This document shows, piece after piece, positions 24,321-34,081 of a DNA stretch of 64,000 bases. Every line of letters starts with the position of its first letter. Position 1 is the stretch's first letter. The translations under genes were made by a program, and so were the position numbers. Source of the stretch: Hyphomicrobium sp. (GTDB taxonomy: Bacteria; Pseudomonadota; Alphaproteobacteria; Rhizobiales; Hyphomicrobiaceae); contig JANXVY010000097.1 in the NCBI GenBank assembly GCA_025351425.1, forward strand, positions 21,981-85,980. The letters run 5' to 3'. Below the pieces are notes generated by a model. It did no database searches and was not told where the DNA came from. It saw only the letters and a list, made by a program, of their open reading frames with translations.

Positions 24321-25928
24321 GTGACACTTACTGACGCACATAATGTGACAGCCAGTCACGTCCAGCTCGCCACCGCCGAAACGGCGGCTAAGCCGGACCT
24401 GAACGCGTCCTTCGGCTCCATTGTCGATGATGGCCCAACCCAGATCACCGCTTCTGAGCCCGGCTGCCACGGCGGCAAGAATCGCCTGGTCGAGGCAGCG
24501 CGCGCGGCCGGGCAGTCCGAAATGTTGGACCGCCTCTCAGCCGACTACCCCAAGGGTCCCCACGACAAGCCCCAAAGCATGTGTCCCGCGTTCGGATCGC
24601 TGCGGGTCGGCCTTCGCATGCGTCGCACGGCGTCGGTGCTGTGCGGCTCGGCATGCTGCGTCTACGGTTTGACGTTCACCTCCCATTTTTATGGTGCCCG
24701 GCGCACCGTCGGCTACGTGCCGTTCGACAGCGAGACGCTGGTGACCGGTAAGCTGTTCGAGGATATCCGCGACGCCGTGTTCGCCCTCGCCGATCCGTCC
24801 AAATACGACGCGATCGTGGTCACCAATCTTTGTGTGCCATCCGCGTCGGGCGTGCCTTTGAAGCTGCTGCCTAAGGAAATCGACGGCGTTCGTATCGTCT
24901 GCATCGACGTTCCAGGTTTTGGAGTGCCAACCCACGCCGAAGCCAAGGACGTGCTCGCAGGAGCGATGCTCAATTTCGCCCGCCGCGAGATCGAGCACGG
25001 CCCGGTGCAAGCGCCACGTAGCGGCCGCAGCGAACGTCCCGGGGTCGCCATTCTGGGCGAAGTGTTCCCCGCCGATCCGGTCGGCATCGGCATGCTGCTG
25101 GAGCCGATGGGCCTTGCCGCAGGGCCGGTCGTCCCGACGCGGGAATGGCGCGAACTTTATGCAGCACTCGATTGTCCTTTGGTGGCGGCCGTGCACCCCT
25201 TCTACACCGCTTCGGTCCGCGAGTTCGAAGCAGCCGGACGCACGGTTGTCGGCTCCGCGCCCGTCGGCGTCGATGGAACCGCCAGCTGGTTGCAGGCGAT
25301 CGGTGAGGCCGCGGGCGTTGCTCAAGGCAAAATCGATGCGGCCAAGAATCGGGCGCTGCCGGCCATTCGCGACGCGCTCGCCGGTGCACCGGTCAAGGGC
25401 CGGATCACCCTTTCGGGCTATGAAGGCTCCGAGCTGCTCGTCGCCCGGCTGCTGATCGAAAGTGGCGCAGACGTCCGCTACGTCGGCACGGCATGTCCCA
25501 AGACCCCCTGGTCGGCTGCCGATTGCGTCTGGCTCGAAGAGCGCGGCGTCGAAGTCCGCTTCCGCGCCTCGCTTGAACATGATCTTGCCGCCATGGACGC
25601 ATTCGCCCCCGACCTCGTCATCGGCACGACACCCATCGTCCAGAAGGCGAAAACCCAGGCGATCCCGGCGCTCTATTTCACGAACCTGATTTCCGCCCGT
25701 CCCCTCATGGGTCCTGCAGGAGCCGGGTCCTTGGCAAAGGTGGTCAACGCAGCGCTCGCGTCACAGTCGCGGTTCGACACCATGAAGGCCTTTTTTGAAG
25801 GCGTCGGCGATGGCGACACGGCAGGCGTCTGGCAAGGCCAGCCAGTTGTGCCGGCAGGGTTCAGAGAAGCCAACCGCCGCAAGCTTGCCAAGCAGGGCAA
25901 GGCGAAGAAAGCAGAGGAGATGATCTGA
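24321..25928 (+). CDS. bchY: Chlorophyllide a reductase subunit Y
   Basis: BchY is one half of the YZ catalytic component of chlorophyllide a reductase, related to nitrogenase NifD and BchN. The 535-residue product contains Cys residues likely to hold the [4Fe-4S] cluster ([34 protein letters not shown]). Translation appears to start at GTG 24321, since no nearby ATG is in frame. The preceding 71 bp have a weak purine-rich stretch (GAGAGAGG). The stop and the bchZ start share TGATG. Confidence 0.94.
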   Translation: MTLTDAHNVTASHVQLATAETAAKPDLNASFGSIVDDGPTQITASEPGCHGGKNRLVEAARAAGQSEMLDRLSADYPKGPHDKPQSMCPAFGSLRVGLRMRRTASVLCGSACCVYGLTFTSHFYGARRTVGYVPFDSETLVTGKLFEDIRDAVFALADPSKYDAIVVTNLCVPSASGVPLKLLPKEIDGVRIVCIDVPGFGVPTHAEAKDVLAGAMLNFARREIEHGPVQAPRSGRSERPGVAILGEVFPADPVGIGMLLEPMGLAAGPVVPTREWRELYAALDCPLVAAVHPFYTASVREFEAAGRTVVGSAPVGVDGTASWLQAIGEAAGVAQGKIDAAKNRALPAIRDALAGAPVKGRITLSGYEGSELLVARLLIESGADVRYVGTACPKTPWSAADCVWLEERGVEVRFRASLEHDLAAMDAFAPDLVIGTTPIVQKAKTQAIPALYFTNLISARPLMGPAGAGSLAKVVNAALASQSRFDTMKAFFEGVGDGDTAGVWQGQPVVPAGFREANRRKLAKQGKAKKAEEMI

Positions 25929-27385
25929 TGCTTGTCCTCGACCATGATCGTGCCGGCGGCTACTGGGGCGCCGTCTATGTCTTCACCGCGGTGAAAGGGC
26001 TTCAGGTCATCATCGACGGTCCAGTCGGCTGTGAGAACCTCCCCGTGACGTCGGTGCTGCATTATACGGATGCGCTGCCGCCGCACGAGCTGCCGATCGT
26101 GGTCACGGGATTGGGTGAAGAGGAACTCGGCCAGCACGGCACCGAAGCCGCGATGAAGCGCGCCCATCGCGCGCTCGACCCGGATTTGCCGAGCGTCGTC
26201 GTAACGGGTTCGATTGCCGAGATGATCGGCGGGGGCGTTACCCCCGAAGGAACGAACATCCAGCGCTTCCTGCCGCGCACCATCGACGAGGATCAATGGC
26301 AGTGCGCCAATCGAGCGATGAACTGGCTATGGAGCCAGTATGGCGCAAAGCGAATTCCCGAGCCCAAGCCCAGAGCCGAAGGCGCAAAGCCGCGCGTCAA
26401 CATCATCGGGCCAAGCTATGGCGTATTCAACATGGCAAGCGACCTCGCCGAGGTCCGCCGCCTGATCGAAGGGATCGGCGCTGAGATCAACATGGTCTTT
26501 CCGCTCGGCAGCCACCTCCAGGATATCCCGAGCCTTGCCAACGCCGATGCCAATGTCTGCATGTATCGCGAGTTCGGCCGGATGCTGTGCGAAACACTGG
26601 AGCGGCCTTATCTCCAGGCACCGATCGGGCTTCATTCCACGACGCTGTTCCTGAAAAAACTCGGTGATTTGCTTGGCCTCGATCCCGAACCGTTTATCGA
26701 GCGCGAGCGCCACACCACGATCAAGCCGATCTGGGATCTGTGGCGCTCGGTCACTCAAGATTTCTTCGGCACCGCAACCTTCGCGATCGTTGCCAACGAC
26801 ACCTATGCGCGCGGCGTCCGGCACTTCTTCGAGACGGATCTCGGGCTCGAATGCACCTTCTCGTTCTCGCGCCGGCCCGGGGTCAAGCCCGACAACGAGG
26901 CCGTCCGTGCGGCCATTCGCGACAAGACGCCGTTCATTCTCTTCGGCAGTTTCAACGAACGCATGTACCTCGCCGAGACAGGTAAGCGGGCGATGTACAT
27001 TCCCGCATCGTTCCCCGGCGCGATCATCCGGCGCCACACCGGAACGCCGTTCATGGGCTACAGCGGCGCGACGTATCTGACCCAAGAGGTCTGCAACGCG
27101 CTGTTCGACGCGCTGTTCCACATCCTTCCACTCGCGACCGAGATGGATCAGGTCGAGGCAACCCCGGCCCGCGGCGTCCGGGCTCCGGCCTTGGCGTGGG
27201 ATGATGACGCGCTCGCCCTGCTGCAACATTACGTCGAGCTGGAGCCCGTCCTGGTGCGCATCTCGGCGTCTAAGAAACTGCGCGATCAGGTTGAGCGCGA
27301 TACTGAGGCAGCAGGGGAAATGCGCGTCAACCGGCAAAGGGTCGTTCGTTCGCGGCTCAATCTCGTCGGAGGTAAAGCGGCATGA
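25928..27385 (+). CDS. bchZ: Chlorophyllide a reductase subunit Z
   Basis: BchZ is the partner of BchY. The 485-residue protein begins with the typical [19 protein letters not shown] segment and contains [19 protein letters not shown] with the cluster cysteine. Its C-terminus has a PCP_red-like helical region ([17 protein letters not shown]), as in BchB. It is translationally coupled to bchY and followed by pufQ after 48 bp, so bch and puf genes form one transcription unit. Confidence 0.95.
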   Translation: MLVLDHDRAGGYWGAVYVFTAVKGLQVIIDGPVGCENLPVTSVLHYTDALPPHELPIVVTGLGEEELGQHGTEAAMKRAHRALDPDLPSVVVTGSIAEMIGGGVTPEGTNIQRFLPRTIDEDQWQCANRAMNWLWSQYGAKRIPEPKPRAEGAKPRVNIIGPSYGVFNMASDLAEVRRLIEGIGAEINMVFPLGSHLQDIPSLANADANVCMYREFGRMLCETLERPYLQAPIGLHSTTLFLKKLGDLLGLDPEPFIERERHTTIKPIWDLWRSVTQDFFGTATFAIVANDTYARGVRHFFETDLGLECTFSFSRRPGVKPDNEAVRAAIRDKTPFILFGSFNERMYLAETGKRAMYIPASFPGAIIRRHTGTPFMGYSGATYLTQEVCNALFDALFHILPLATEMDQVEATPARGVRAPALAWDDDALALLQHYVELEPVLVRISASKKLRDQVERDTEAAGEMRVNRQRVVRSRLNLVGGKAA

Positions 27386-27433
27386 ACGAGTGTGCTTCAA
27401 ACGGCTATCCGGTTCCACAATGGGAGATCGATC

Positions 27434-27691
27434 ATGACACCTTATGCTGACGCGTCTGTTCAAAGCAGATTACACGAACGCCGGAAGATCAAGGTCGAAT
27501 ACGCCGTGATTTTCGGCAGCATGTTCGTGATTTTCCTCGCCCTTGCGCTTGCCAAGCGAGTCCTGCCTGCGAATTGGCTCTCGTCGTCGGATTATTCGGG
27601 CTGGCATGATGATCGCGCCGGACGGAAATCGGTCATTGCCGAAGCCGTGAACGAGGCTTCGGTCCACGCTCCATTTGCCTTCATGGGGTGA
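27434..27691 (+). CDS. pufQ: PufQ-like protein of the puf operon
   Basis: This is an 85-residue protein with one hydrophobic helix (about residues 22-42, KVEYAVIFGSMFVIFLALAL), preceded by a basic segment, as in PufQ. PufQ lies between bchZ and pufB and promotes bacteriochlorophyll synthesis or delivery. Sequence conservation in PufQ is low, so position and topology carry much of the call. A ribosome binding site (GGGAG) lies 8 bases before the ATG at 27434. The C-terminal part after residue 45 is polar. Confidence 0.75.
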   Translation: MTPYADASVQSRLHERRKIKVEYAVIFGSMFVIFLALALAKRVLPANWLSSSDYSGWHDDRAGRKSVIAEAVNEASVHAPFAFMG

Positions 27692-27704
27692 ATATATTCG
27701 GCGC

Positions 27705-27809
27705 ATGAGTGAACCCATGCGTCGCAGAATTCGTCCGGTAGATCCGGGCGATCACGGCGGCGACTTTCGGGTCGCGGCAAAAACCCCGCCGCGCGGGATC
27801 GCGCGGTAA
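27705..27809 (+). CDS. Possible short leader peptide between pufQ and pufB (pufK-like position)
   Basis: A 34-codon open frame ([19 protein letters not shown]...) fills most of the pufQ-pufB gap and ends within the strong hairpin at 27789-27806. Rhodobacter sphaeroides has a short translated frame, pufK, at the same place that gates pufBA translation. There is no clear ribosome binding site here (GGGGTGA is 12 or more bases away), and the frame could be chance in GC-rich sequence. Confidence 0.25.
   Translation: MSEPMRRRIRPVDPGDHGGDFRVAAKTPPRGIAR
27789..27806 (+). promoter_or_regulatory. Intercistronic hairpin upstream of pufB
   Basis: CCGCGCG (27789-27795) and CGCGCGG (27800-27806) pair perfectly with a GGAT loop. 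It has no following T-run, so it is more likely an mRNA processing or stability element than a terminator. The pufB ribosome binding site (TAGGAGAA) follows 24 bases later. Confidence 0.6.
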
Positions 27810-27841
27810 CGGCCGCGAGGCCATTTCTTAGGAGAAAGCAT

Positions 27842-28075
27842 ATGGCTGCTGATAGACCAGGCGGCTCTTATTCGGGACTTACCGAGGCGGAGGCGAAGGA
27901 GTTCCACGCAGGCTTCATGACGATGTTCCTCGTGTTCACGGGAATAGCCGTGGTCGCACACTATCTGGTGTGGATCTGGCGTCCGTGGATTCCAGGCACA
28001 GCCGGCTGGAAGGCCGCAGCGCTGATCGACAACGTAACTGCCGGTGTCGCTCAAATCACAACCCTGTTGACCTAG
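27842..28075 (+). CDS. pufB: Light-harvesting 1 beta polypeptide
   Basis: This is the LH1 antenna beta chain that binds bacteriochlorophyll a and carotenoid around the reaction centre. The 77-residue product has the typical region [20 protein letters not shown], the membrane helix, and the bacteriochlorophyll-ligating His40 in [11 protein letters not shown]. It is longer than usual because about 25 residues follow the WRPW motif (residues 53-77). A strong ribosome binding site (TAGGAGAA) precedes the ATG. Confidence 0.97.
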   Translation: MAADRPGGSYSGLTEAEAKEFHAGFMTMFLVFTGIAVVAHYLVWIWRPWIPGTAGWKAAALIDNVTAGVAQITTLLT

Positions 28076-28084
28076 GAGGTCACG

Positions 28085-28258
28085 ATGCAACTTCATAAAA
28101 TCTGGCTGAACTTCGACCCCCGGCAGGCCATTCCGGTGCTGTTCACCTTTCTGTTCGGGCTCGCCGTGATGATCCATTTGGTGCTGCTCAGCACGGATCG
28201 TTACAACTGGCTGGACGGTCCCCGGGCGACCAAGACAGCGGCTCCCTTGCCGAAATAG
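28085..28258 (+). CDS. pufA: Light-harvesting 1 alpha polypeptide
   Basis: This 57-residue LH1 alpha chain begins [20 protein letters not shown] and has the bacteriochlorophyll-ligating His31 in [11 protein letters not shown], then the usual RYNWLDG exit segment. It lies 9 bp after pufB, with a ribosome binding site (TAGGAGG) made partly of the pufB stop codon. No pufX is seen. Confidence 0.97.
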   Translation: MQLHKIWLNFDPRQAIPVLFTFLFGLAVMIHLVLLSTDRYNWLDGPRATKTAAPLPK

Positions 28259-28264
28259 GTAGCT

Positions 28265-28317
28265 GCGGCAGGCGTGGCTCAGTCGGGACGTCCAGTCCTG
28301 GCCGGCGCGCCTGCCGC
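28265..28317 (+). promoter_or_regulatory. pufA-pufL intercistronic stem-loop
   Basis: GCGGCAGGCG (28265-28274) pairs perfectly with CGCCTGCCGC (28308-28317) around a 33-base loop that can fold further (GGAC/GTCC and CCAG/CTGG). Such hairpins after pufA are known to protect the pufBA mRNA from 3' decay, which raises antenna over reaction-centre synthesis. It lacks a T-run. Confidence 0.85.
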
Positions 28318-28351
28318 TCCCTCGCCACCACATCCAATCGTCCATCTAAAG

Positions 28352-28379
28352 CCCCGGCTTCAGGCCCCCGGCTTCAGGC
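28352..28379. repeat. 14-bp perfect tandem repeat before pufL
   Basis: CCCCGGCTTCAGGC occurs twice head to tail (28352-28365, 28366-28379) in the 215-bp pufA-pufL leader. The rest of this leader shows no gene except a possible 17-codon in-frame extension of pufL beginning at 28423. Confidence 0.85.
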
Positions 28380-28473
28380 CGTTGCGTCAATTTCACCGAT
28401 AACCGCGCCCTTCGCGCTGCTCATGGGAAGCTTTGAGCACGTTGCCCGCCGAGGCCGATATGAGGAGGTCACC

Positions 28474-29298
28474 ATGGCAATGCTGAGTTTTGAGAAAAAA
28501 TATCGAGTCCGAGGCGGAACGCTGGTCGGTGGAGATCTTTTCGACTTCTGGTTTGGACCGTTTTACGTCGGGTTTTTTGGCGTAACGACGATCTTCTTCT
28601 CTGTTCTGGGAACGGCAATGATCCTCTGGGGCGCATCCCAAGGGCCGACCTGGAATCTCTGGCAGATCAGCATCGCGCCGCCCGATTTGAAATATGGCCT
28701 GGCCATGGCGCCACTGCTTGAGGGCGGCCTTTGGCAATTGATCACCGTCTGCGCGCTCGGTGCATTTGTATCGTGGGCGCTGCGGGAGGTTGAAATCTGC
28801 CGGAAGCTGGGTATGGGATACCATGTCCCATTTGCGTTCAGCGTTGCAATCTTTGCCTATTTCTCACTGGTGGTCGTTCGCCCGGTCCTGCTTGGCGCAT
28901 GGGGCCATGGTTTCCCTTATGGAATCATGAGCCATCTCGATTGGGTTTCCAACGTCGGATATCAATACCTGCATTTCCATTATAACCCCGCTCATATGAT
29001 CGCGGTTACGTTCTTCTTTACGACGACATTGGCGCTCGCGCTTCACGGTGCCCTGGTGCTATCGGCCACCAACCCCGCGAAGGGCGAGGAAGTCAAAACG
29101 CCCGAGCACGAGAACAGCTTCTTCCGCGACACCATTGGCTATTCCATCGGAACCCTCGGCATCCACCGCCTCGGTCTGTTCCTGGCGCTGTCTGCCGGCT
29201 TCTGGAGCGCCGTGTGCATCGTCATCAGCGGGCCGTTCTGGTCGCGCGGGTGGCCCGAGTGGTGGAACTGGTGGCTCGACCTTCCGATTTGGCGCTGA
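28474..29298 (+). CDS. pufL: Photosynthetic reaction centre L subunit
   Basis: PufL forms the reaction-centre core with PufM and holds the photoactive cofactor branch. The 274-residue protein has five membrane helices and the cofactor region [20 protein letters not shown] with the special-pair His, followed by conserved His residues for the non-haem iron. The ATG at 28474 follows a strong ribosome binding site (GAGGAGG). The in-frame ATG at 28423 would add 17 residues not seen in the family. Confidence 0.98.
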   Translation: MAMLSFEKKYRVRGGTLVGGDLFDFWFGPFYVGFFGVTTIFFSVLGTAMILWGASQGPTWNLWQISIAPPDLKYGLAMAPLLEGGLWQLITVCALGAFVSWALREVEICRKLGMGYHVPFAFSVAIFAYFSLVVVRPVLLGAWGHGFPYGIMSHLDWVSNVGYQYLHFHYNPAHMIAVTFFFTTTLALALHGALVLSATNPAKGEEVKTPEHENSFFRDTIGYSIGTLGIHRLGLFLALSAGFWSAVCIVISGPFWSRGWPEWWNWWLDLPIWR

Positions 29299-29315
29299 GT
29301 GGAGAGGGTAAGAAC

Positions 29316-30311
29316 ATGGCAAACCGCCAAGCAAGCATGATCGAATATCAAAATATCTTCACCCGTGTTCAGGTGCACGGCCCAGCCGATCTTGGCGTCC
29401 CGATGAAAACGGATGCCTGGAAACGAGGCAATACCACCCGCAGCGTACACCTGTTCGGACGGATAGGTGACGCGCAGGTCGGCCCGTTTTATCTGGGCTA
29501 CCTAGGCCTCGTGTCGCTGGCGTCGGGCGCGATTGCGATCATGATCATGGGTTTCAATATGTTGGCCCAGGTCAATTGGAACCCGGTCCAATTCGTCCGG
29601 CAATTGTTCTGGCTCGCGCTCGAGCCGCCGCCGCCGAGCTATGGCTTGCACTTTCCCCCGCTCAATGATGGCGGCTGGTACATGATCGCAGGCTTCCTGC
29701 TCACGCTCTCGATCCTGCTGTGGTGGCTGAGGATGTACCGGCGTGCCATCGCTTTGGGGATGGGCACGCATGTGGCCTGGGCCTTCGCCGCCGCGATCTG
29801 GCTCTATCTGTCGCTTGGTTTCTTCCGCCCTCTGTTGATGGGAAGCTGGAGCGAAGCGGTGCCGTTCGGAATCTTCCCCCATCTTGATTGGACGGCGGCC
29901 TTTTCGATCCGTTACGGCAACTTATTCTACAACCCGTTCCACATGCTTTCGATCGTGTTCCTCTATGGCTCGACGCTACTGTTTGCGATGCACGCGGCAA
30001 CCATTCTCGCCGTCAGCCGGTTTGGCGGAGAGCGGGAAATCGAGCAGATCACGGACCGTGGTACGGCGTCCGAACGGGCCGCTCTGTTCTGGCGCTGGAC
30101 GATGGGTTTCAACGCGACGATGGAATCGATCCACCGCTGGGCCTGGTGGTTTGCCGTCCTCTGCCCCCTGACCGGTGGTATCGGCATTCTGCTCACCGGC
30201 ACTGTCGTCGACAATTGGTACTTGTGGGCCGTCAAGCATGGCGTCGCCCCTAGCTATCCCCACCTTGGACCCATCGTTGTCGATCCAGCTCTCTCGGAGG
30301 TCCCGAAATGA
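29316..30311 (+). CDS. pufM: Photosynthetic reaction centre M subunit
   Basis: PufM is the partner of PufL. The 331-residue product begins [20 protein letters not shown] and has five membrane helices, the [20 protein letters not shown] cofactor region, and later His/Glu residues for the non-haem iron. A ribosome binding site (GGAGAGG) precedes the ATG. The stop overlaps the pufC start (ATGA). Confidence 0.98.
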   Translation: MANRQASMIEYQNIFTRVQVHGPADLGVPMKTDAWKRGNTTRSVHLFGRIGDAQVGPFYLGYLGLVSLASGAIAIMIMGFNMLAQVNWNPVQFVRQLFWLALEPPPPSYGLHFPPLNDGGWYMIAGFLLTLSILLWWLRMYRRAIALGMGTHVAWAFAAAIWLYLSLGFFRPLLMGSWSEAVPFGIFPHLDWTAAFSIRYGNLFYNPFHMLSIVFLYGSTLLFAMHAATILAVSRFGGEREIEQITDRGTASERAALFWRWTMGFNATMESIHRWAWWFAVLCPLTGGIGILLTGTVVDNWYLWAVKHGVAPSYPHLGPIVVDPALSEVPK

Positions 30312-31339
30312 CAACCCGTACCGCAGTCGCGCTCGCCGCCGCCGCCCTTATCATGATCGGCATCGGCTCGACGTTTGAAAAGCCGCTCACGTCCACCGTT
30401 CAATGGGGCTATCGCGGCACCGGCATGGTCCATGTGGTCAAGGAGACGGCGCGTCAGAAAATGGCGCTGGCAAATGCAGTGCCAGCTCCCCAGGACAAGG
30501 CCGACAAGACCGGAAAGAAGGCCTCCGAAGTCTATCAGAACGTACAGGTGCTCAAGGACCTGGACGAGGGTGAATTCAACCGCCTGATGGCCGCCATCAC
30601 CGAGTGGGTGGCGCCCGACCAGGGCTGCGGCTACTGCCACGGCGAAAGCGGGAATTTCGCCGAGGACAAGCTCTACACGAAGGTCGTTGCGCGGCGGATG
30701 CTGCAGATGACCCAGTTCGTCAACGCCAACTATACCCAGCATGTGCAGGCGACCGGCGTGACGTGCTACACCTGCCATCGGGGCAATAACGTCCCGCAAA
30801 ATATCTGGTATCGCGATCCAGGCCCGGATAATTCCCCGCTCTCGCGCGCCACGGGCCGGGACAAGCCGGCAGCAAGTGTCGGTTATGCATCGCTCCCCTA
30901 CGACCCCTTCACGCCTTATCTCGAACAGGCTAACCCGATCCGTGTTCTCGCAACGCAAGCCCTCCCGAGCGCTGACGCCAACAATGCCTCGATCCAGCGC
31001 ACCGAGTGGACCTACGGCCTGATGATGCATATGTCGACATCGCTCGGCGTGAATTGCACCTACTGCCACAACACGCGCGCGTTTTCGAATTGGGAGCAGA
31101 GTTCCCCGCAGCGGGTCTCGGCCTGGCATGGCATCCGTATGGTCCAGCAGTTGAACGAAAAATACCTCGTTCCATTGCAGTCCGTTTACCCGCCCAACCG
31201 GCTTGGCATCGCCGGCGATGCCCCCAAGCTCAACTGCGCGACCTGCCATCAGGGAGCCTTCAAACCGCTCTATGGCGTGTCGATGGTGAAGGATTACCCC
31301 GAGCTCGCGGTATCAGCCGAGCAGGTCGCGCCCCGCTGA
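30308..31339 (+). CDS. pufC: Reaction-centre tetrahaem cytochrome c subunit
   Basis: PufC re-reduces the special pair from the periplasmic side. The 343-residue protein has four CXXCH haem sites at 107-111, 153-157, 250-254 and 310-314. The N-terminus has one hydrophobic helix (about 6-20) but no cysteine in a lipobox, so the protein is probably anchored by an uncleaved helix rather than a lipid, unlike Blastochloris viridis PufC. It is the last gene before the puf terminator. Confidence 0.96.
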   Translation: MTTRTAVALAAAALIMIGIGSTFEKPLTSTVQWGYRGTGMVHVVKETARQKMALANAVPAPQDKADKTGKKASEVYQNVQVLKDLDEGEFNRLMAAITEWVAPDQGCGYCHGESGNFAEDKLYTKVVARRMLQMTQFVNANYTQHVQATGVTCYTCHRGNNVPQNIWYRDPGPDNSPLSRATGRDKPAASVGYASLPYDPFTPYLEQANPIRVLATQALPSADANNASIQRTEWTYGLMMHMSTSLGVNCTYCHNTRAFSNWEQSSPQRVSAWHGIRMVQQLNEKYLVPLQSVYPPNRLGIAGDAPKLNCATCHQGAFKPLYGVSMVKDYPELAVSAEQVAPR

Positions 31340-31385
31340 AGGTTCTCGCAGCCTGCACACCGTGCTCCTCTTTGAGCACCTACCT

Positions 31386-31421
31386 TGACCTACCAGCTCC
31401 TGCTGTTAGGTCATTTTTTTT
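31386..31421 (+). terminator. Intrinsic terminator of the bch-puf operon
   Basis: TGACCTA (31386-31392) pairs with TAGGTCA (31407-31413), with an inner CAG/CTG stem, followed by eight T residues (31414-31421). The hairpin and T-run overlap the 3' end of the convergent crtA gene, whose stop codon is at 31411-31413. The opposite strand has no T-run, so it acts for the puf direction only. Confidence 0.9.
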
Positions 31422-32136
31422 GAAGCACCGGGCCAAACTCGCGCCCATTCCACCGGCCGTTCAACGCGACCGGTGTGAATCGGGCAAACATCTCTTCGCT
31501 GAAATAGCCGTTGGTTCGGGCGGCACGGGCGGCGTGCCCGTGGGCATCGCTCGCAGCATACCGCGTCATCGCAGCCTGGTTCTCCCAGATCGAAAAGGTG
31601 ACTTGCCGCAGGAGTGGCGCCTCCCCCAGTCCCATGGCGAGCAGGCATCCGTTCACCCGCGCCAGCTGCGCCTCGGCAGGCGCCGCATATCCCCAGAACG
31701 CCGGCGCTTTGCGAAGCCGGATCGAGGCCCGGGTGATCACGGCGACGGGGCCATCTGCAGGTTCCACGCATGAGACGGCACAAGGCGCAAAGCCACCCCA
31801 GGTTCCCCGCAGCGAAAACGCGGCCATCCGGCAAATGAAGAGGTCGGCGGCGTGGCCGCGCACGCGTTCGACGAGCGGCGATGTGGCGAGGAATGCTTCG
31901 GCGTCAAAGTCCACTGCAAACGTGCAGAACAGCCCTATATGGTGGACGCTGGGCCAGACGCTGAAACCACCGCCCTGACCGCTCCCTAGCAGCTTGAAGA
32001 ACGCAACGCGGCCGTCTCTGGCAAGTGCTGCGCGGCCGAAAGCAAGCGTCCTCATGGCGCTAGCAGCCGTGCCGGGCTTGAACCGAGCCAGTATCATGAG
32101 CGCGCAGCTTGCCGCCTGGGGCTGGGCCGATTGCAT
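31411..32136 (-). CDS. crtA: Spheroidene monooxygenase (acyclic carotenoid 2-ketolase)
   Basis: CrtA introduces a keto group at C-2 of spheroidene-type carotenoids using O2, giving red ketocarotenoids in air. The 241-residue product has family blocks SVWPSVHHIGLFCTF and GLGEAPLLRQVTFSIW, and the C-terminal RTNGYFSEEMFARFTP. The ATG at 32136 is preferred because AGGAGA lies about 8 bases upstream; ATGs at about 32170-32175 lack this. It is downstream of hemA with a 75-bp gap and may share its PpsR-controlled promoter. Confidence 0.9.
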   Translation of the reverse strand: MQSAQPQAASCALMILARFKPGTAASAMRTLAFGRAALARDGRVAFFKLLGSGQGGGFSVWPSVHHIGLFCTFAVDFDAEAFLATSPLVERVRGHAADLFICRMAAFSLRGTWGGFAPCAVSCVEPADGPVAVITRASIRLRKAPAFWGYAAPAEAQLARVNGCLLAMGLGEAPLLRQVTFSIWENQAAMTRYAASDAHGHAARAARTNGYFSEEMFARFTPVALNGRWNGREFGPVLQKK

Positions 32137-32211
32137 GTATGGGTCTCCTGGGTGGGAGAGGTTTGCATGCATCAAACCAGATATCTCGCGGCGCGTCAGG
32201 TCCCGCGAGAT

Positions 32212-33447
32212 TTATTCAGCTGCAAGCCGCGCGTTGGGCGCCAACTGAGACACGGGGCATTCGGCCCATAGCTCGCCGAGCGCAGCGAGCAGCTTGTCCA
32301 TGTCGGCATCGGAGTGCAGCGGCGTCGGAGTAAGCCGCAGCCGTTCAGTCCCTCGTTGCACCGTGGGGTAGTTGATCGGCTGCACGTAGATGCGGTGACG
32401 GGTCAGCAGCGCGTCGGTCACGCTCTTGCAGCGAACCGGATCGCCGATGAAGACGGGCGCGATATGGCTCGGATTCTCCATGACGGGCAGTCCGGCTTCA
32501 GTCAGGCGGCGCTTGAGGGTGCGGGCGCGTTCCTGGTGGCGGGCGCGTTCGAGCTGGCTGTGTTTCAGATGCCGTACGCTGGCGAGCGCCCCCGCCGCAA
32601 TGGCCGGCGCCAGCGAGGTCGTGAAAATGAAGCCCGGCGCGAACGAGCGGATGGCGTCGCAGCAGGCCCGGCTGGCGGCCACATATCCACCCATCACGCC
32701 GTAACCCTTCGCGAGGGTTCCGTTGATGATGTGGATGCGATGCATCTGATTGGCGCGTTCCGCGATGCCGCCACCGCGTGGTCCATAAAGGCCGACGGCG
32801 TGCACCTCGTCGATATACGTCATTGCGCCGAACTCGTCCGCCAGGTCGCAGATTTTCTCGACCGGAGAAATATGACCGTCCATCGAGTAGACGCTCTCGA
32901 AAGCAATCAGAATGGGCGTACCCCGGGGCACCGCCTCGAGCTTGGCCCGCAAATCGCCGACGTCGTTGTGCTTGAAGATTATTTTGCGGCCGCCGCCGTG
33001 TTTGATGCCTTCGATCATCGAGGCATGGTTCTTTTCGTCCGACACGATCACGAGGCCTGGGATAAGCTTCACCAGCGTCGATAGAGTGGCGTCGTTGGCG
33101 ACATACGCCGATGTAAACAGCAGCGCCGATTCCTTGCCGTGGAGATCTGCGAGTTCGCTCTCCAGTTCGACATGAAAATGAGACGTTCCAGAAATATTGC
33201 GCGTACCCCCCGACCCCGCGCCGACCTTGTCGATAGCATCGTGCATGGCCGCCAGCACGTCGGGATGCTGACCCATGCCGAGGTAGTCGTTCGAGCACCA
33301 AACGGTGACGGGCACGCTTTCGCCGGAGCGGTGTTGCGTCGCCTGCGGAAACCGTCCTGCCCGCCGCTCAAGATCAGCGAAGACGCGGTATCGGCCTTCG
33401 TTACGAAGCTCCTGGAGGCGCGTCTCGAAAGCGGCTTCGTAGAACAT
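32212..33447 (-). CDS. hemA: 5-aminolevulinate synthase
   Basis: This is the PLP enzyme of the C4 (Shemin) pathway that condenses glycine and succinyl-CoA, the first step of tetrapyrrole synthesis. The 411-residue protein has the PLP-binding Lys247 in [13 protein letters not shown], the [10 protein letters not shown] aspartate motif, and the glycine-rich [14 protein letters not shown] segment. A good ribosome binding site (GGAGG) precedes the ATG at 33447. A PpsR-type module overlaps its promoter, so precursor supply is likely tuned with the photosystem. Confidence 0.96.
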   Translation of the reverse strand: MFYEAAFETRLQELRNEGRYRVFADLERRAGRFPQATQHRSGESVPVTVWCSNDYLGMGQHPDVLAAMHDAIDKVGAGSGGTRNISGTSHFHVELESELADLHGKESALLFTSAYVANDATLSTLVKLIPGLVIVSDEKNHASMIEGIKHGGGRKIIFKHNDVGDLRAKLEAVPRGTPILIAFESVYSMDGHISPVEKICDLADEFGAMTYIDEVHAVGLYGPRGGGIAERANQMHRIHIINGTLAKGYGVMGGYVAASRACCDAIRSFAPGFIFTTSLAPAIAAGALASVRHLKHSQLERARHQERARTLKRRLTEAGLPVMENPSHIAPVFIGDPVRCKSVTDALLTRHRIYVQPINYPTVQRGTERLRLTPTPLHSDADMDKLLAALGELWAECPVSQLAPNARLAAE

Positions 33448-33473
33448 CAGAACCTCCGGTCTTGCGGCGATGG

Positions 33474-33517
33474 TGTAAATTTACAGAGACAATGTAAAGT
33501 GTCAAATAATATTTACA
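33474..33517. promoter_or_regulatory. PpsR/CrtJ-type operator pair and hemA promoter
   Basis: Two perfect TGT-N12-ACA boxes, TGTAAATTTACAGAGACA (33474-33491) and TGTCAAATAATATTTACA (33500-33517), are 8 bp apart. On the minus strand TTGACA (33505-33500) and TAAATT (33483-33478), 16 bp apart, form a promoter pointing at hemA, with a 5' leader of about 24 bases. Read on the minus strand, the module closely resembles the bchC one. It also lies about 150 bp upstream of the divergent gene at 33671. Confidence 0.9.
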
Positions 33518-33670
33518 CTCTCCGCTCGAGAACAAGCCCTTGGGCGCTTACCTGCACGCCGGAGCGCCATTTTTGCAACGGTCGAGCGCTCGTTGAAAAC
33601 CGATCTTACGGGCCGTGCGTAGAGTGAGCATTCTAAAGTTGGCGATGCGTTCGAAGAAAGGCAACTCGGG

Positions 33671-34078
33671 ATGAAATATCTTACGGCATTGCTTGCTGCC
33701 GGCGTTAGTCTGCTTGTGTTGGACATCATCTGGTTGACGGTGATGGCTCCGGCCTACAAGCGATTGTTCGGGGACCTCATGCTGGATAGTTTTCGGATGG
33801 GGCCCGCGGCAGCCTTTTATATTCTGTATCTGCTTGGGCTCGTCATCCTCATCGTCATACCGGCCGTGGATACGAATGAGAGTCTGACCTCCGTCGGGTT
33901 CCGCGGTGCGGTTCTCGGCCTCGTCGCTTACGGTACGTATGCCTTGACCAATCACGCGACCCTGAAGGGCTATGGCGCGCAGCTGATGTGGATGGATTTG
34001 CTCTGGGGGCCTGTACTGACGGCGATTTCGGCCCTGGTAGGCGTTGCCGCCGTGCGCTACTTTGCAACTGCGAACTAA
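33671..34078 (+). CDS. DUF2177 family membrane protein
   Basis: This 135-residue integral membrane protein has about four hydrophobic helices (8-30, 48-68, 78-98 and 110-130). It matches the DUF2177 type (DIIWLTVMAPAYKRLFGDLM near the N-terminus), whose function is not known. It begins a tightly packed + strand unit with the FAD oxidoreductase, DUF1365 and methyltransferase genes, and only 3 bp separate it from the next. The 223-bp gap to hemA holds the PpsR module and no clear separate promoter. Confidence 0.8.
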   Translation: MKYLTALLAAGVSLLVLDIIWLTVMAPAYKRLFGDLMLDSFRMGPAAAFYILYLLGLVILIVIPAVDTNESLTSVGFRGAVLGLVAYGTYALTNHATLKGYGAQLMWMDLLWGPVLTAISALVGVAAVRYFATAN

Positions 34079-34081
34079 CGC

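Noticed and set aside
26327..27463. 378-codon minus-strand frame opposite bchZ
   Set aside because: Antisense shadow of bchZ with no recognisable motif.
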